From Chitinophagales bacterium (GTDB lineage Bacteria > Bacteroidota > Bacteroidia > Chitinophagales > JADIYW01), in NCBI GenBank assembly GCA_020636545.1, contig JACJXS010000015.1, positions 58,215 through 122,214 on the forward strand: 64,000 nt of DNA. Direction: 5' to 3'. Each line of letters opens with the position of its first letter. Within the stretch, counting starts at the first letter, position 1. The notes under the pieces are model-generated. The model did not search any database. It saw only the letters and a list, made by a program, of their open reading frames with translations, and was not told where the DNA came from. Shown in pieces: positions 32,445-41,046 of this stretch. Both the position numbers and the translations under genes were made by a program.

Positions 32445-33629
32445 ATGAGATTTGGACTTAGTTTGATTTTGTTTTTTTTATTTTTCGGCTTTAGCAAAGC
32501 ACAAGTACAAAATTTTAATGTTCCTAAAATCAGTTCAGATGCAAAGATTAGTTTGTTAACTGTTGGTGTCGGCGAAGAAATATACCAACTTTTTGGTCAT
32601 ACAGGCATACGTATAAAAGATGAAAAATTAGGTTGGGATTTGGTCTATAATTATGGCACATTTGATTTTTATGATCCAAACTTTATTAAAAAATTTATAA
32701 AAGGAGAGTTAGATTATTTTCTTTCAGTAGATGATTTTACCGCTTTTATGAATGAATATGTTGAAGAAAATCGCTCAGTTCATGAACAAGTATTAGATTT
32801 AGATTCAACTCAGGTTCAAAAAATATTTGAGTTTTTAACCACGAATGCTCGAGAGGAATTTAAGTATTATCGCTATGATTTTTTGTATGATAATTGTGCA
32901 ACACGACCACGAGATGTTATCGTGAAAGTACTCTTCAAAGACCAATTGAAATTCAAACCAGATGTAGATGATGAGGCTACCTATCGTGAATTAATTGATC
33001 GACATAATTCCAATGAATGGTTGGATTTTGGAATGGATATAGCAATAGGTTTGCCAACGGATAAAAAAGCAGGTTATGGAAGGACTTTTTTACCTTTTGA
33101 ATTGCAACAATTAATCGAAGGGGCAACATTAAATGGAAAATCAATTGTCTTGAGTTCCTCACAAATTTTAGATACAATCCCGGAGCATCATAGTAAAAAG
33201 TGGTTTACGCCAGGTTTGTTGTTTTGGTTGATATTCTTGTTCTTTTTTATTTTACAAATCAAAAATAAATTTAATGCTGTTTTGTATAAAGTAGTAGCCG
33301 TAACTTTTTTTACAACATTAGGATTATTAGGTTGGTTATTCATTTATTTTTGGTTTGGTACAAATCACACGACAACCTATTGGAATTTGAATATATTATG
33401 GGCAATGCCACTTAATTTACCAATTGCATTATTTATATTATCCAATAAATATAGAAAATGGGTGCATCAATATTTCTTTGTTTATAGAATGATATTGGTT
33501 ATTTTGTTGTGTGGTTGGGGTTTAAATCCTCAGCAATACCATGCCGCTGTAGTTCCAATCATATTGTTAGCCATATTATTAAACTCAAAGTATTTAACTA
33601 TACCAACTTCCAAAGAAATTGATAGATAA
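32445..33629 (+). CDS. DUF4105 (Lnb N-terminal-like) membrane protein
   Basis: 394 residues. I start at MRFGLSLILFFLFFGFSKAQ (32445), a clean signal peptide; a longer in-frame reading overlaps the divergent amn gene. The exported domain shows SLLTVGVGEEIYQLFGHTGIRI, LVYNYGTFDFYDPNFIKKF and YDFLYDNCATRPRD. The conserved His and Cys of the DUF4105/Lnb N-terminal family suggest a papain-like NlpC-type fold. At least four C-terminal membrane helices follow (LLFWLIFLFFFILQI onward). Function is unknown; Lnb relatives are linked to lipoprotein N-acylation. Confidence 0.8.
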   Translation: MRFGLSLILFFLFFGFSKAQVQNFNVPKISSDAKISLLTVGVGEEIYQLFGHTGIRIKDEKLGWDLVYNYGTFDFYDPNFIKKFIKGELDYFLSVDDFTAFMNEYVEENRSVHEQVLDLDSTQVQKIFEFLTTNAREEFKYYRYDFLYDNCATRPRDVIVKVLFKDQLKFKPDVDDEATYRELIDRHNSNEWLDFGMDIAIGLPTDKKAGYGRTFLPFELQQLIEGATLNGKSIVLSSSQILDTIPEHHSKKWFTPGLLFWLIFLFFFILQIKNKFNAVLYKVVAVTFFTTLGLLGWLFIYFWFGTNHTTTYWNLNILWAMPLNLPIALFILSNKYRKWVHQYFFVYRMILVILLCGWGLNPQQYHAAVVPIILLAILLNSKYLTIPTSKEIDR

Positions 33630-33655
33630 GTCATAGTTTTTAAGTTGCAGAAATA

Positions 33656-34843
33656 TTAGACAGCACGTTTGTTTTTCTTCAATGTTTTCATAGCATTTGA
33701 AATACCATCTAACGTTAATGCATACATTCTATCTTTAAATATTTGTTTGATAATTTGAACAGAAGGAATATCGTCCCAAAAATATTCATTAGAAGGATTT
33801 AACCAAACAATATTCTTATATTTTTCTACAAACCTATTCAGCCAAGTTGCACCACTTTCATCATTAAAATGCTCTACACTTCCACCATTTGCAGTAATTT
33901 CATAAGGAGACATTGTTGCATCACCAACAAAAATAATGCGATAATCTGAATTGTATTTATGTAAAATTTCAAATGTTGGTATTCTATCTTGATGACGAAG
34001 TTCATTGTTTTTCCAGACACTTCCATAAATGCAGTTGTGGAAATAAAAAAACTCCAAATGTTTAAACTCTGTTTTTGCAGCAGAGAAAAGTTGTTCACAA
34101 ATATCAATATAAGGATCCATAGAGCCACCGACATCAAAAAAAAGTAAAATTTTAACTTTATTCTTTTTTGACGCTTGCATTTCAATATCTAAATAACCAG
34201 CATTTTTGCATGTTTTTTCTATTGTAGTATGTAAATCTAATTCATCTTCAATGCCTTCTCGTGTTAAGATTCTCAATCTTCGTAATGCCATTTTTATATT
34301 ACGAGTATTTAATTCTACATCTGAAGCATAGTTTTGAAAATCTCGTTTTTCCCAAACTTTAATAGCACTTTTTCCTCCGCCACTGCCACCTATTCTTATA
34401 CCTTCAGGATTATAACCACCATTACCAAAAGGAGAAGTGCCACCGGTTCCAATCCAAGTATTTCCACCTTGATGTCTTTCTTTTTGTTTTTCTAATAATT
34501 CTTTAAATCGCTCCATTAGTTTATCCAAACCACCCATTTTCTCAATCATTTTCTTTTCCTCATCAGAAAAGAGGCGGTCTATTTCTTTTTTAATCCAATC
34601 TTCATCGATTTTGGCATCAGATAAATCTTCTAATTGAACACCATTGAAATATTGAGCAAAAAGAATATCGTAACGGTCTAAGAATTGTTCGTTTTTTACT
34701 AAAGTTGTTCTGGATAAATAATAGAAATCATCCACACTATATTCTACTACCTTTTCATTTAAAGCTTCTAATAAATGCAAATATTCCGTAATGGTAACAG
34801 GCAAACCTTCTTCTCTGAGCAGTAAAAAAAAATCTAAAAACAT
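33656..34843 (-). CDS. VWA domain protein, CoxE-like
   Basis: 395 residues. The helical N-terminus FLDFFLLLREEGLPVTITEYLHLLEAL and YYLSRTTLVKNEQFLDRYDILFAQYF are typical of CoxE-like proteins. A Gly-rich linker follows, then the VWA domain from about residue 230. Its metal-site motif is LFFDVGGSMDPYIDICEQLF (DxGxS rather than DxSxS). In the family these proteins usually work with a MoxR AAA+ ATPase, but none is adjacent here. Role unknown, probably chaperone-like. Confidence 0.85.
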   Translation of the reverse strand: MFLDFFLLLREEGLPVTITEYLHLLEALNEKVVEYSVDDFYYLSRTTLVKNEQFLDRYDILFAQYFNGVQLEDLSDAKIDEDWIKKEIDRLFSDEEKKMIEKMGGLDKLMERFKELLEKQKERHQGGNTWIGTGGTSPFGNGGYNPEGIRIGGSGGGKSAIKVWEKRDFQNYASDVELNTRNIKMALRRLRILTREGIEDELDLHTTIEKTCKNAGYLDIEMQASKKNKVKILLFFDVGGSMDPYIDICEQLFSAAKTEFKHLEFFYFHNCIYGSVWKNNELRHQDRIPTFEILHKYNSDYRIIFVGDATMSPYEITANGGSVEHFNDESGATWLNRFVEKYKNIVWLNPSNEYFWDDIPSVQIIKQIFKDRMYALTLDGISNAMKTLKKNKRAV

Positions 34844-34960
34844 AATGCTTCAAATTGAGTATAAAACAGATAGATAAAAGTACGTCTTTATCTAAGTGTA
34901 AAATTACTAAATATTCTAAGATTGTTGAAATAGATAATTTTTTTAATTAATTTTATAAAT

Positions 34961-35500
34961 ATGAAAAATGAAATATTAGCAGATTTGAATAAAGTAGAAG
35001 TATTGTATAATCAATATTTAGAAGATACAGAAACTATGACAGATGCTCAATTTAATCAAAAACCAAATGCTGATGAATGGAGTTTAGCACAAGCGTTATA
35101 TCATACTTGGACAGCAATAGATTTAACGGTACTTTTTATCAATAAACAAATGACCTCTGCTAAACAACGTAAATCAATAACATTAAAAAATTCCATAAGA
35201 TATATACTTTTAAAGATAGCATTATTCTCCCCTTTAAAATTTAAAGTGCCACCACAATTAAAAGATAAAATGATAGCACATATTACACACCAAGAATTGA
35301 AGGAGAAGAGTCAAGATACATTTGCTCGTTTTAAAACTTTAATAGAAACCTTTCCTAAAGAATTGGAAACTAATGAAATATTTTTTCATCCAGTAATTGG
35401 TTGGATAAATTTACAACAGTCAGTAGGCTTTTTGATAGAACATACTTTACATCATAAAGCACAAATCTATAGAATTAAGGAGCAAGTATTGAAATCCTAA
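34961..35500 (+). CDS. DinB-like four-helix metal-binding protein
   Basis: 179 residues, no signal peptide. The DinB_2/YfiT-type pattern is present: an N-terminal helix, NADEWSLAQALYHTWTAIDL supplying a His in helix 2, and IEHTLHHKAQIYRI with a His pair near the C-terminus. Those histidines normally bind one metal ion. Relatives act as thiol S-transferases or have unknown roles. It stands alone between the CoxE-like and DUF1573 genes. Confidence 0.78.
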   Translation: MKNEILADLNKVEVLYNQYLEDTETMTDAQFNQKPNADEWSLAQALYHTWTAIDLTVLFINKQMTSAKQRKSITLKNSIRYILLKIALFSPLKFKVPPQLKDKMIAHITHQELKEKSQDTFARFKTLIETFPKELETNEIFFHPVIGWINLQQSVGFLIEHTLHHKAQIYRIKEQVLKS

Positions 35501-35532
35501 AATATGTTAAAAATGAGTTTGGAATCTTAATT

Positions 35533-35565
35533 TTTGATGATTTCTAAAAAAAGGCATTAAATTTG
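35533..35565 (+). promoter_or_regulatory. promoter with -33 and -7 elements for the DUF1573 gene
   Basis: TTTG at 35533-35536, a 21-bp spacer, then TAAATTTG at 35558-35565. This is the most complete Bacteroidota-type promoter in the window. The start codon is 26 nt downstream. Confidence 0.7.
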
Positions 35566-35591
35566 TTATACACTAATTAAATTTTTTGAAA

Positions 35592-36002
35592 ATGAAAAAG
35601 CTATACTTTATCTTAAGTTTTGTGTTTGCCGGATTTTTAGGTTTTGCACAAACAGATGCGAATGCACCAGTAGTTGATGCGAATGCACCACAAATTACGT
35701 TTAAAACCGAGTCAATTGATTATGGTACAATTAAACAAGACGCAAGTGGATTGAGAGTGTTTGAATTTACAAATACAGGTAAATCTCCATTAATTATTAC
35801 AAGTGCGACAGGCTCTTGTGGTTGTACTGTGCCAACGTATCCTAAAGAACCAATTATGCCAGGACAAAAAGCAGAAATTGAAGTTAGATACGACACACAC
35901 AGAATTGGAGCTTTCAGCAAAACTGTTACTGTAAACACAAATGCATCTACTCCAACTAAAACATTAAGAATTAGTGGAACAGTTGAAGCAGTTGCACCTT
36001 AA
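35592..36002 (+). CDS. DUF1573 secreted protein
   Basis: 136 residues from ATG 35592; an in-frame TTG two codons earlier is not needed. The signal peptide is KLYFILSFVFAGFLGFAQ. A short DANAPVVDANAPQ repeat follows, then a DUF1573 Ig-like domain with FKTESIDYGTIKQ, FEFTNTGKSPLIITSATGSC, GCTVPTYPKEPIMPGQ and KTVTVNTNAS. The SCGCT cysteines are characteristic. The role is unknown; relatives are abundant exported proteins of Bacteroidota. A strong promoter and terminator frame it as a monocistronic unit. Confidence 0.88.
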   Translation: MKKLYFILSFVFAGFLGFAQTDANAPVVDANAPQITFKTESIDYGTIKQDASGLRVFEFTNTGKSPLIITSATGSCGCTVPTYPKEPIMPGQKAEIEVRYDTHRIGAFSKTVTVNTNASTPTKTLRISGTVEAVAP

Positions 36003-36025
36003 TTGAATTAGTTAAGTTAAATTAT

Positions 36026-36054
36026 AAAAGCAGAACTTCGGTTCTGCTTTTTTT
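36026..36054 (+). terminator. terminator after the DUF1573 gene
   Basis: Stem AAAAGCAGAAC with GTTCTGCTTTT, TTCG loop, T-rich 3' side; 24 nt after the stop. Confidence 0.92.
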
Positions 36055-36106
36055 ATACAAAATGTTAATGTTGAAAAAGATAATATTTTATATTCAATAG
36101 AATAAT

Positions 36107-36114
36107 TATTTTTG
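36107..36114 (+). promoter_or_regulatory. -7 promoter box for the metalloprotease gene
   Basis: TATTTTTG, an exact match, 11 nt before the ATG at 36126. Confidence 0.5.
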
Positions 36115-36125
36115 CTACCCAATTT

Positions 36126-39100
36126 ATGAGAAATATTTATATTCTAATTTTAATGACACTTGTATTTTTTAATACAATTGCAAAAGAACACACAAATAAT
36201 GAACCCAATGCACTAGTAAAATGTGGAACTCCAGTTCCTAGTTTAAAATGGGAAATGAACTTTCAAAAACATATTCAAAATTATGAATGGAATAAGAAAA
36301 ATAATCCAAATGCAAAAAATGCTGAAGAAAGTATTGTGATTCCTGTTATTGTACATGTTATATATGATAAAGATACAGTAATTGAAAATATAACTAAAGC
36401 ACAGATTGACTCTCAATTTGTCATTTTAAATAGAAATTATGCGGGGAATAGTGCTTATAAGAATAATATTCCAAGTGCATTTTTGCCTCGTGTAGCGAAT
36501 ACTAATATTTCGTTTTGTCCAGCATTAGTTGATCCAAGCGGAAATGTTTTATTGGAACCAGGAATTAATAGAATCAGTCGTACTTCTGTTGGATTTTCAT
36601 CTCCTGGTTCAAAAGGTTGGACTAGTACATATATTGATAATACTATAAAGCCAAATACAATTTGGAATCCAAGGTATTATTTGAATATTTGGGTAGTGCC
36701 AAAAATTAGAACTGAAGATGGTGATGTACTTTTAGGTTATGCTACTTTTCCTGAAAGTATGTATGCTTCTGGAGAAGATGGCGATGTCGATAATAGTAAA
36801 ACAGATGGTGTAGTTTGTGCAGCGAGAGGTTTTGGTAAGAGTTCTACTAATTATACAGAATATAATGATGGAGGTACAGCAACACACGAAATTGGTCATT
36901 GGCTTGGTTTGAGACATATTTGGGGAGATGAAAATTGTGGAAATGATTTTTGTAATGATACACCACTACATGAAGATGCTAATTATGGTTGTCCTGAGTT
37001 TCCACATATTACTTCGTGTGGAAATAGCCCAAATGGTGAAATGTTTATGAATTATATGGATTATACAGATGATTATTGTACAAATATGTTCACTTTAGAT
37101 CAGAAAGTGCGTATGATGACATCAATGAATACCGATAGTCTTAGAAATGCTTTATTGAGTTCTCCTGTTTGTAATTCAACGATGCAAGAACCATTAGCTA
37201 ATTTTAATTATGCTTTAACTTCTACGGATATTTGTGGTACTCAAAAATATAATTTCTTTGATAAATCAATGTGGAATAAGAATGCGACATCTTGGACTTG
37301 GACATTTCAAGATGCAACTCCTACAACATCTTCAGTAAAAAATCCAACGGATATTACTTTTAATTCTTCTGGTGAAAAACAAGTTACATTAACAATTTTT
37401 ACGCCATTAGGAACTTCTACTGTTACGAAAAAAATTATTGTTGCTATGGTTGGAAATTCAACACTTCCATTACTTGAAAACTTTGAAGGCTCAGTTTTTC
37501 CTCCTAATGGTTGGGTGCTGAAAAAGCGTTCTGTTGAACCAAATCTAAATTGGGAATTAAGAAAAGGATATAGTGCTTTTGGGCTAGGAAATCAATCAAT
37601 GATATTTAATAATACAGAATATGATGGAAAGAAAAAGATAGATGATATATTATCTCCAAAGATTAATTTAACTGGAGTTACACAAGCAAAAATTAAATTT
37701 GATGTTGCCTATGCTCCATATTACGTAATCAATTCGGATAATTCTATTGATATACAATATGATAAGCTAGAAGTTCATTTGACAACAAATTGTGGTACTA
37801 CTTCTACATCTGTTTATAAAAAGGAAGGTACTGCTTTGGCTACTTATTTACCAGGCATAGGTGAGGAGTTTTATCCAACTGCTAGTCAGTGGAGAACAGA
37901 TTCTATAGATATTCCAGCCTCATTTTTAAATAAAGCAGATGTTCAGTTAGTTTTTAGAAATTATGGAATGTATGGACATACGATTTATATTGATAATATC
38001 AATGTTTACAATACGCAACCAGCTGCTGTGGTATTAAATCCTAACTTTACGATGTCTAAATCTGAAATATGTATTGGAGAGTCAATAACACTTAATAATA
38101 CAACTCCAGAATTAATTGATTCTTTGAGATGGAATATTAGTGGAGGTAATCCGTTTACATCGAATAATTCAAATTTATCTGTACAATATGGTTCTTCAGG
38201 AAATTATAATATTCAATTGACAGTTTTTAAAAATAATAGTTCTTCTACAATAACAAAAACAATTAAAGTTAATTCAAAACCTACTGTAAGTATTAGTCCT
38301 GCAAATACAACAATTTGTGTTGGACAATCTGTAACACTTATAGCAAGTGGAGCAAGTAGTTATGCTTGGAGTACAGGACAAAGTGGAAATACTATAGTCG
38401 TAAATCCTTCAGTAAATTCTACTTATAAAGTATTAGGAATTGCAAATAATTGTACATCAGATTCAGCTATTGCAATAGTAAACATTACAACAACAAACCC
38501 AACTGTAAGTATTACAAAATCTCCGAATGTAAGTACAATTTGTGAGGGCGATTCTGTAACCTTAACTGCATCAGGTGCAAATAATTATACGTGGTCAACA
38601 GGTGCAAATACTGCAGTGATAAAAGTAAAACCAACTGTTAATACAAACTATATAGTAACTGGAAGTTTAACTGGCTGTTCAAGTTTATCAGGTCAGGCAA
38701 ACACAAGTATCAATGTAAATCCGAAGCCAACAATTGGAGAGATTACAAGAGGAGGTTGGGATACAATTTATGTTAATCCAGCAAATGGTGTAAGTTATCA
38801 GTGGTATTTTAATAATAATACAACAGCAATCGCAACGACATCAGTTCCTTATTATTTTGCAACTCAAGAAGGAAATTATAAAGTTCAAGTATCAGATAAT
38901 AAAGGATGTAAATCAGATAAATCATTAGATTTTGGATTTGTATTGTCTGCAATAAAAAATAATGCAACATCTATAAAGTTGAATATCTATCCAAATCCAA
39001 ACCAAGGAACATTTAAAATAGAATTGAATGCGAATAAACACAGCATTTATCAAGTGAAATTACACACAATAACAGGCAGTGAAGTATGGTCGGATAAATT

Positions 39101-39221
39101 TGAAGTATTCAAAGGCTTGAACTCAAAATCAGTAGAAATAAAAAATCTGTCTAAAGGAATTTATTTATTGAATTTGAACAATGAAGATGGTATAGCTACT
39201 TATCAACTATTGGTGCAATAA
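36126..39221 (+). CDS. secreted M43 (pappalysin-type) metalloprotease with PKD-like modules and T9SS sorting domain
   Basis: 1031-residue exported protease. A signal peptide (YILILMTLVFFNTIAK) is followed by a propeptide-like part with VIPVIVHVIYDKD. The metzincin zinc site ATHEIGHWLGLRHIWG lies near residue 260, with the Met-turn in MFMNYMDYTDD about 45 residues later. After that come a PKD domain (TSWTWTFQDATPTTS), a MAM- or jelly-roll-like part (LLENFEGSVFPPNGW), a further PKD and two Ig-like repeats with YAWSTGQSGN and YTWSTGANTA. The C-terminal LNIYPNPNQGTFKIELN domain is a type A signal for type IX secretion, so the protein should reach the cell surface or medium. Confidence 0.95.
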   Translation: MRNIYILILMTLVFFNTIAKEHTNNEPNALVKCGTPVPSLKWEMNFQKHIQNYEWNKKNNPNAKNAEESIVIPVIVHVIYDKDTVIENITKAQIDSQFVILNRNYAGNSAYKNNIPSAFLPRVANTNISFCPALVDPSGNVLLEPGINRISRTSVGFSSPGSKGWTSTYIDNTIKPNTIWNPRYYLNIWVVPKIRTEDGDVLLGYATFPESMYASGEDGDVDNSKTDGVVCAARGFGKSSTNYTEYNDGGTATHEIGHWLGLRHIWGDENCGNDFCNDTPLHEDANYGCPEFPHITSCGNSPNGEMFMNYMDYTDDYCTNMFTLDQKVRMMTSMNTDSLRNALLSSPVCNSTMQEPLANFNYALTSTDICGTQKYNFFDKSMWNKNATSWTWTFQDATPTTSSVKNPTDITFNSSGEKQVTLTIFTPLGTSTVTKKIIVAMVGNSTLPLLENFEGSVFPPNGWVLKKRSVEPNLNWELRKGYSAFGLGNQSMIFNNTEYDGKKKIDDILSPKINLTGVTQAKIKFDVAYAPYYVINSDNSIDIQYDKLEVHLTTNCGTTSTSVYKKEGTALATYLPGIGEEFYPTASQWRTDSIDIPASFLNKADVQLVFRNYGMYGHTIYIDNINVYNTQPAAVVLNPNFTMSKSEICIGESITLNNTTPELIDSLRWNISGGNPFTSNNSNLSVQYGSSGNYNIQLTVFKNNSSSTITKTIKVNSKPTVSISPANTTICVGQSVTLIASGASSYAWSTGQSGNTIVVNPSVNSTYKVLGIANNCTSDSAIAIVNITTTNPTVSITKSPNVSTICEGDSVTLTASGANNYTWSTGANTAVIKVKPTVNTNYIVTGSLTGCSSLSGQANTSINVNPKPTIGEITRGGWDTIYVNPANGVSYQWYFNNNTTAIATTSVPYYFATQEGNYKVQVSDNKGCKSDKSLDFGFVLSAIKNNATSIKLNIYPNPNQGTFKIELNANKHSIYQVKLHTITGSEVWSDKFEVFKGLNSKSVEIKNLSKGIYLLNLNNEDGIATYQLLVQ

Positions 39222-39248
39222 TAAATCGAATTACAATCTCGCAATAAC

Positions 39249-39275
39249 AAAAAGCAACTCTTGGGTTGCTTTTTT
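39249..39275 (+). terminator. terminator after the metalloprotease gene
   Basis: Stem AAAAGCAAC with GTTGCTTTT, 6-nt loop, T run; 28 nt past the stop. Confidence 0.85.
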
Positions 39276-39402
39276 GTTTAATTAAAATTAATTACTTGAA
39301 ACAATTCTTTAGTAATATATAGATATTGTTAAGTAAAATTTATGTATTGCTTACTTAACAGATTTTAATAAATTAGTAATGTTTAAAATCATATCCATTA
39401 TA

Positions 39403-39410
39403 TAAATTTG
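39403..39410 (+). promoter_or_regulatory. -7 box abutting the GTG start of a small gene
   Basis: TAAATTTG ends 5 nt before the GTG at 39416, implying little or no 5' leader. Confidence 0.4.
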
Positions 39411-39415
39411 GATTC

Positions 39416-39811
39416 GTGAAAATTAAAATATCACTACTAATTTTACTTTTATCTGTTTTTGCTCTACACAAGCTGGACAGACACCATATAATATTTTATC
39501 ATTGTTTTGCTTCTGGTCATCATACCAATATTGACAAAAAAGGAAATTATTATGCAACTAATCAGCATAATGCATTCGTAAGGAAATTTACTCAAGGAGG
39601 ACATCAAATTCCCATTGATATTACCGTTGATTTTGAAAAAATAAAAGAGGAAAGAGAGAAAAAATCTGATATTCAAGATTATTTTATTAGTAAAGTGGTT
39701 ATTCCATTATTATCTTTCTCAATAATGACTCAATATATTGAAAGTATTTCAATTCCATTGTTTGAGTCAGTTACTAAGAAATTCTTATTACACAGCGTTT
39801 TCCGAATTTGA
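39416..39811 (+). CDS. small His-rich exported or membrane protein upstream of the RND pump
   Basis: 131 residues, family not recognised. It has an N-terminal hydrophobic signal (KISLLILLLSVFAL), then a His-rich segment, HKLDRHHIIFYHCFASGHHTN, then a charged middle part. A second hydrophobic stretch (FISKVVIPLLSFSIM) precedes the end. The start is GTG; the nearest in-frame ATG would remove most of the protein. It lies directly upstream of the acrAB-like genes on the same strand. Metal binding by the histidines is possible but is only an inference. Confidence 0.6.
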   Translation: MKIKISLLILLLSVFALHKLDRHHIIFYHCFASGHHTNIDKKGNYYATNQHNAFVRKFTQGGHQIPIDITVDFEKIKEEREKKSDIQDYFISKVVIPLLSFSIMTQYIESISIPLFESVTKKFLLHSVFRI

Positions 39812-39830
39812 TTTTAAAATAGCTAATTTT

Positions 39831-39852
39831 TATCAGACTACATAGTCTGATA
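39831..39852. promoter_or_regulatory. 22-bp perfect inverted repeat upstream of the RND operon, candidate operator
   Basis: TATCAGACTA-CA-TAGTCTGATA: two perfect 10-bp arms with a 2-bp centre. It lies 88 nt before the membrane-fusion gene. No T run follows it, so a regulator-binding site fits better than a terminator. No adjacent regulator gene is seen, so the protein that would bind is unknown. Confidence 0.6.
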
Positions 39853-39940
39853 CTTAAGTTGTTTATACCTCTATCAAATTAATTTAACTCTAATCAATCA
39901 AAGTCGCAAGACACAATTTTCTAAAAATTATTTTATTTAT

Positions 39941-41023
39941 ATGAACAGATTATCATTATCTACTGTGCTAGTAATGCTATTACTATTTACCAGTTGTAAA
40001 AACAAAGAAACTGCAAAAGAAGAAAAAGTACAGTTTTTAGCTACCGCTCCATTAAAAAAGGATACTACTTTAACCAAGGATTATGTTGCACAAATACACT
40101 CTTTCCAACATATTGAGTTACGTGCATTAGAGAAAGGTTATCTACAAAATATTTATGTGGACGAAGGAAAATATGTAAAAGAAGGACAAGTAATGTTTCG
40201 AATAATGCCTAGGGTTTATGAGGCAGAATTAGCTAAAGCCAAAGCAGAAGTTAAAGCAGCTGAAATTGAGGTGCTTAATGCGAAGACTTTATCAGATAAA
40301 AATATCGTTTCTAAAAATGAATTATTAATGGCACAAGCAAAACTAGAACAAGCCAAAGCGGAAGCAAATTTAGCTAGTGTTCGTCTCTCTTTTACTGAAA
40401 TTAGAGCACCTTTCAGTGGCTATATGAATCATTTGGAAGCCAGACGAGGAAGTTTGTTAGATGAAGGAGATTTATTAACTACATTATCTGACAACAGTAA
40501 AATGTGGGTTTACTTTAATGTTCCAGAAAGTGAATACTTGAATATCAAATTAAATGCAAATAATGATACTTTAATGAAAGTGAATTTATTAATGGCAAAT
40601 GGCCAAAAATTTAAGTATAATGGCGTAGTACAAACCATTGTCGCTGATTTTGATAATGAAACTGGTAATATTGCATTTCGTGCTACATTTCCTAATCCAG
40701 ATGCCTTGTTGAGAAATGGGGAAACAGGCAATATACAAGTTACTTTGCCATTTAAGAATGCACTAATGATTCCTCAGAAAGCAACATTTGAAGTATTAGA
40801 AAAGAAATTTGTATATGTTATAGATAAAAACAATACCGTTAAATCAAGAGAGATAAATATAGCAGCTGAGTTACCGCATATTTTTATAATAAAAAGTGGT
40901 TTAGAAGAAACAGATAAAATATTGTTAGAAGGATTGCGTCAGGTTCATGAAAACGATAAAATTGAATATAAGTTTGAAAAACCAGAATCTGTGATTTCTA
41001 ATTTGAATTTATATGCTGAATAA
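39941..41023 (+). CDS. RND efflux membrane-fusion (periplasmic adaptor) lipoprotein
   Basis: 360 residues. The lipoprotein signal ends LLLFTSCKNKE. The lipoyl halves (YLQNIYVDEGKYVKEGQVMFRI and IRAPFSGYMNHLEARRGSLL) flank an alpha-hairpin rich in Ala/Glu/Lys. The beta-barrel part has MWVYFNVPESEYL and the end carries VLLEGLRQVHENDKI. It links the inner-membrane pump to the outer-membrane channel. It is first in the pump operon, 23 nt before the pump gene. An acrA/mexA homologue by family. Confidence 0.94.
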   Translation: MNRLSLSTVLVMLLLFTSCKNKETAKEEKVQFLATAPLKKDTTLTKDYVAQIHSFQHIELRALEKGYLQNIYVDEGKYVKEGQVMFRIMPRVYEAELAKAKAEVKAAEIEVLNAKTLSDKNIVSKNELLMAQAKLEQAKAEANLASVRLSFTEIRAPFSGYMNHLEARRGSLLDEGDLLTTLSDNSKMWVYFNVPESEYLNIKLNANNDTLMKVNLLMANGQKFKYNGVVQTIVADFDNETGNIAFRATFPNPDALLRNGETGNIQVTLPFKNALMIPQKATFEVLEKKFVYVIDKNNTVKSREINIAAELPHIFIIKSGLEETDKILLEGLRQVHENDKIEYKFEKPESVISNLNLYAE

Positions 41024-41046
41024 TTAAATCCTGAAAAGTAAAAGTT

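Noticed and set aside
39831..39852. Terminator of the small gene ending at 39811
   Set aside because: Symmetric palindrome with a 2-bp centre and no T run; better explained as a protein-binding site.
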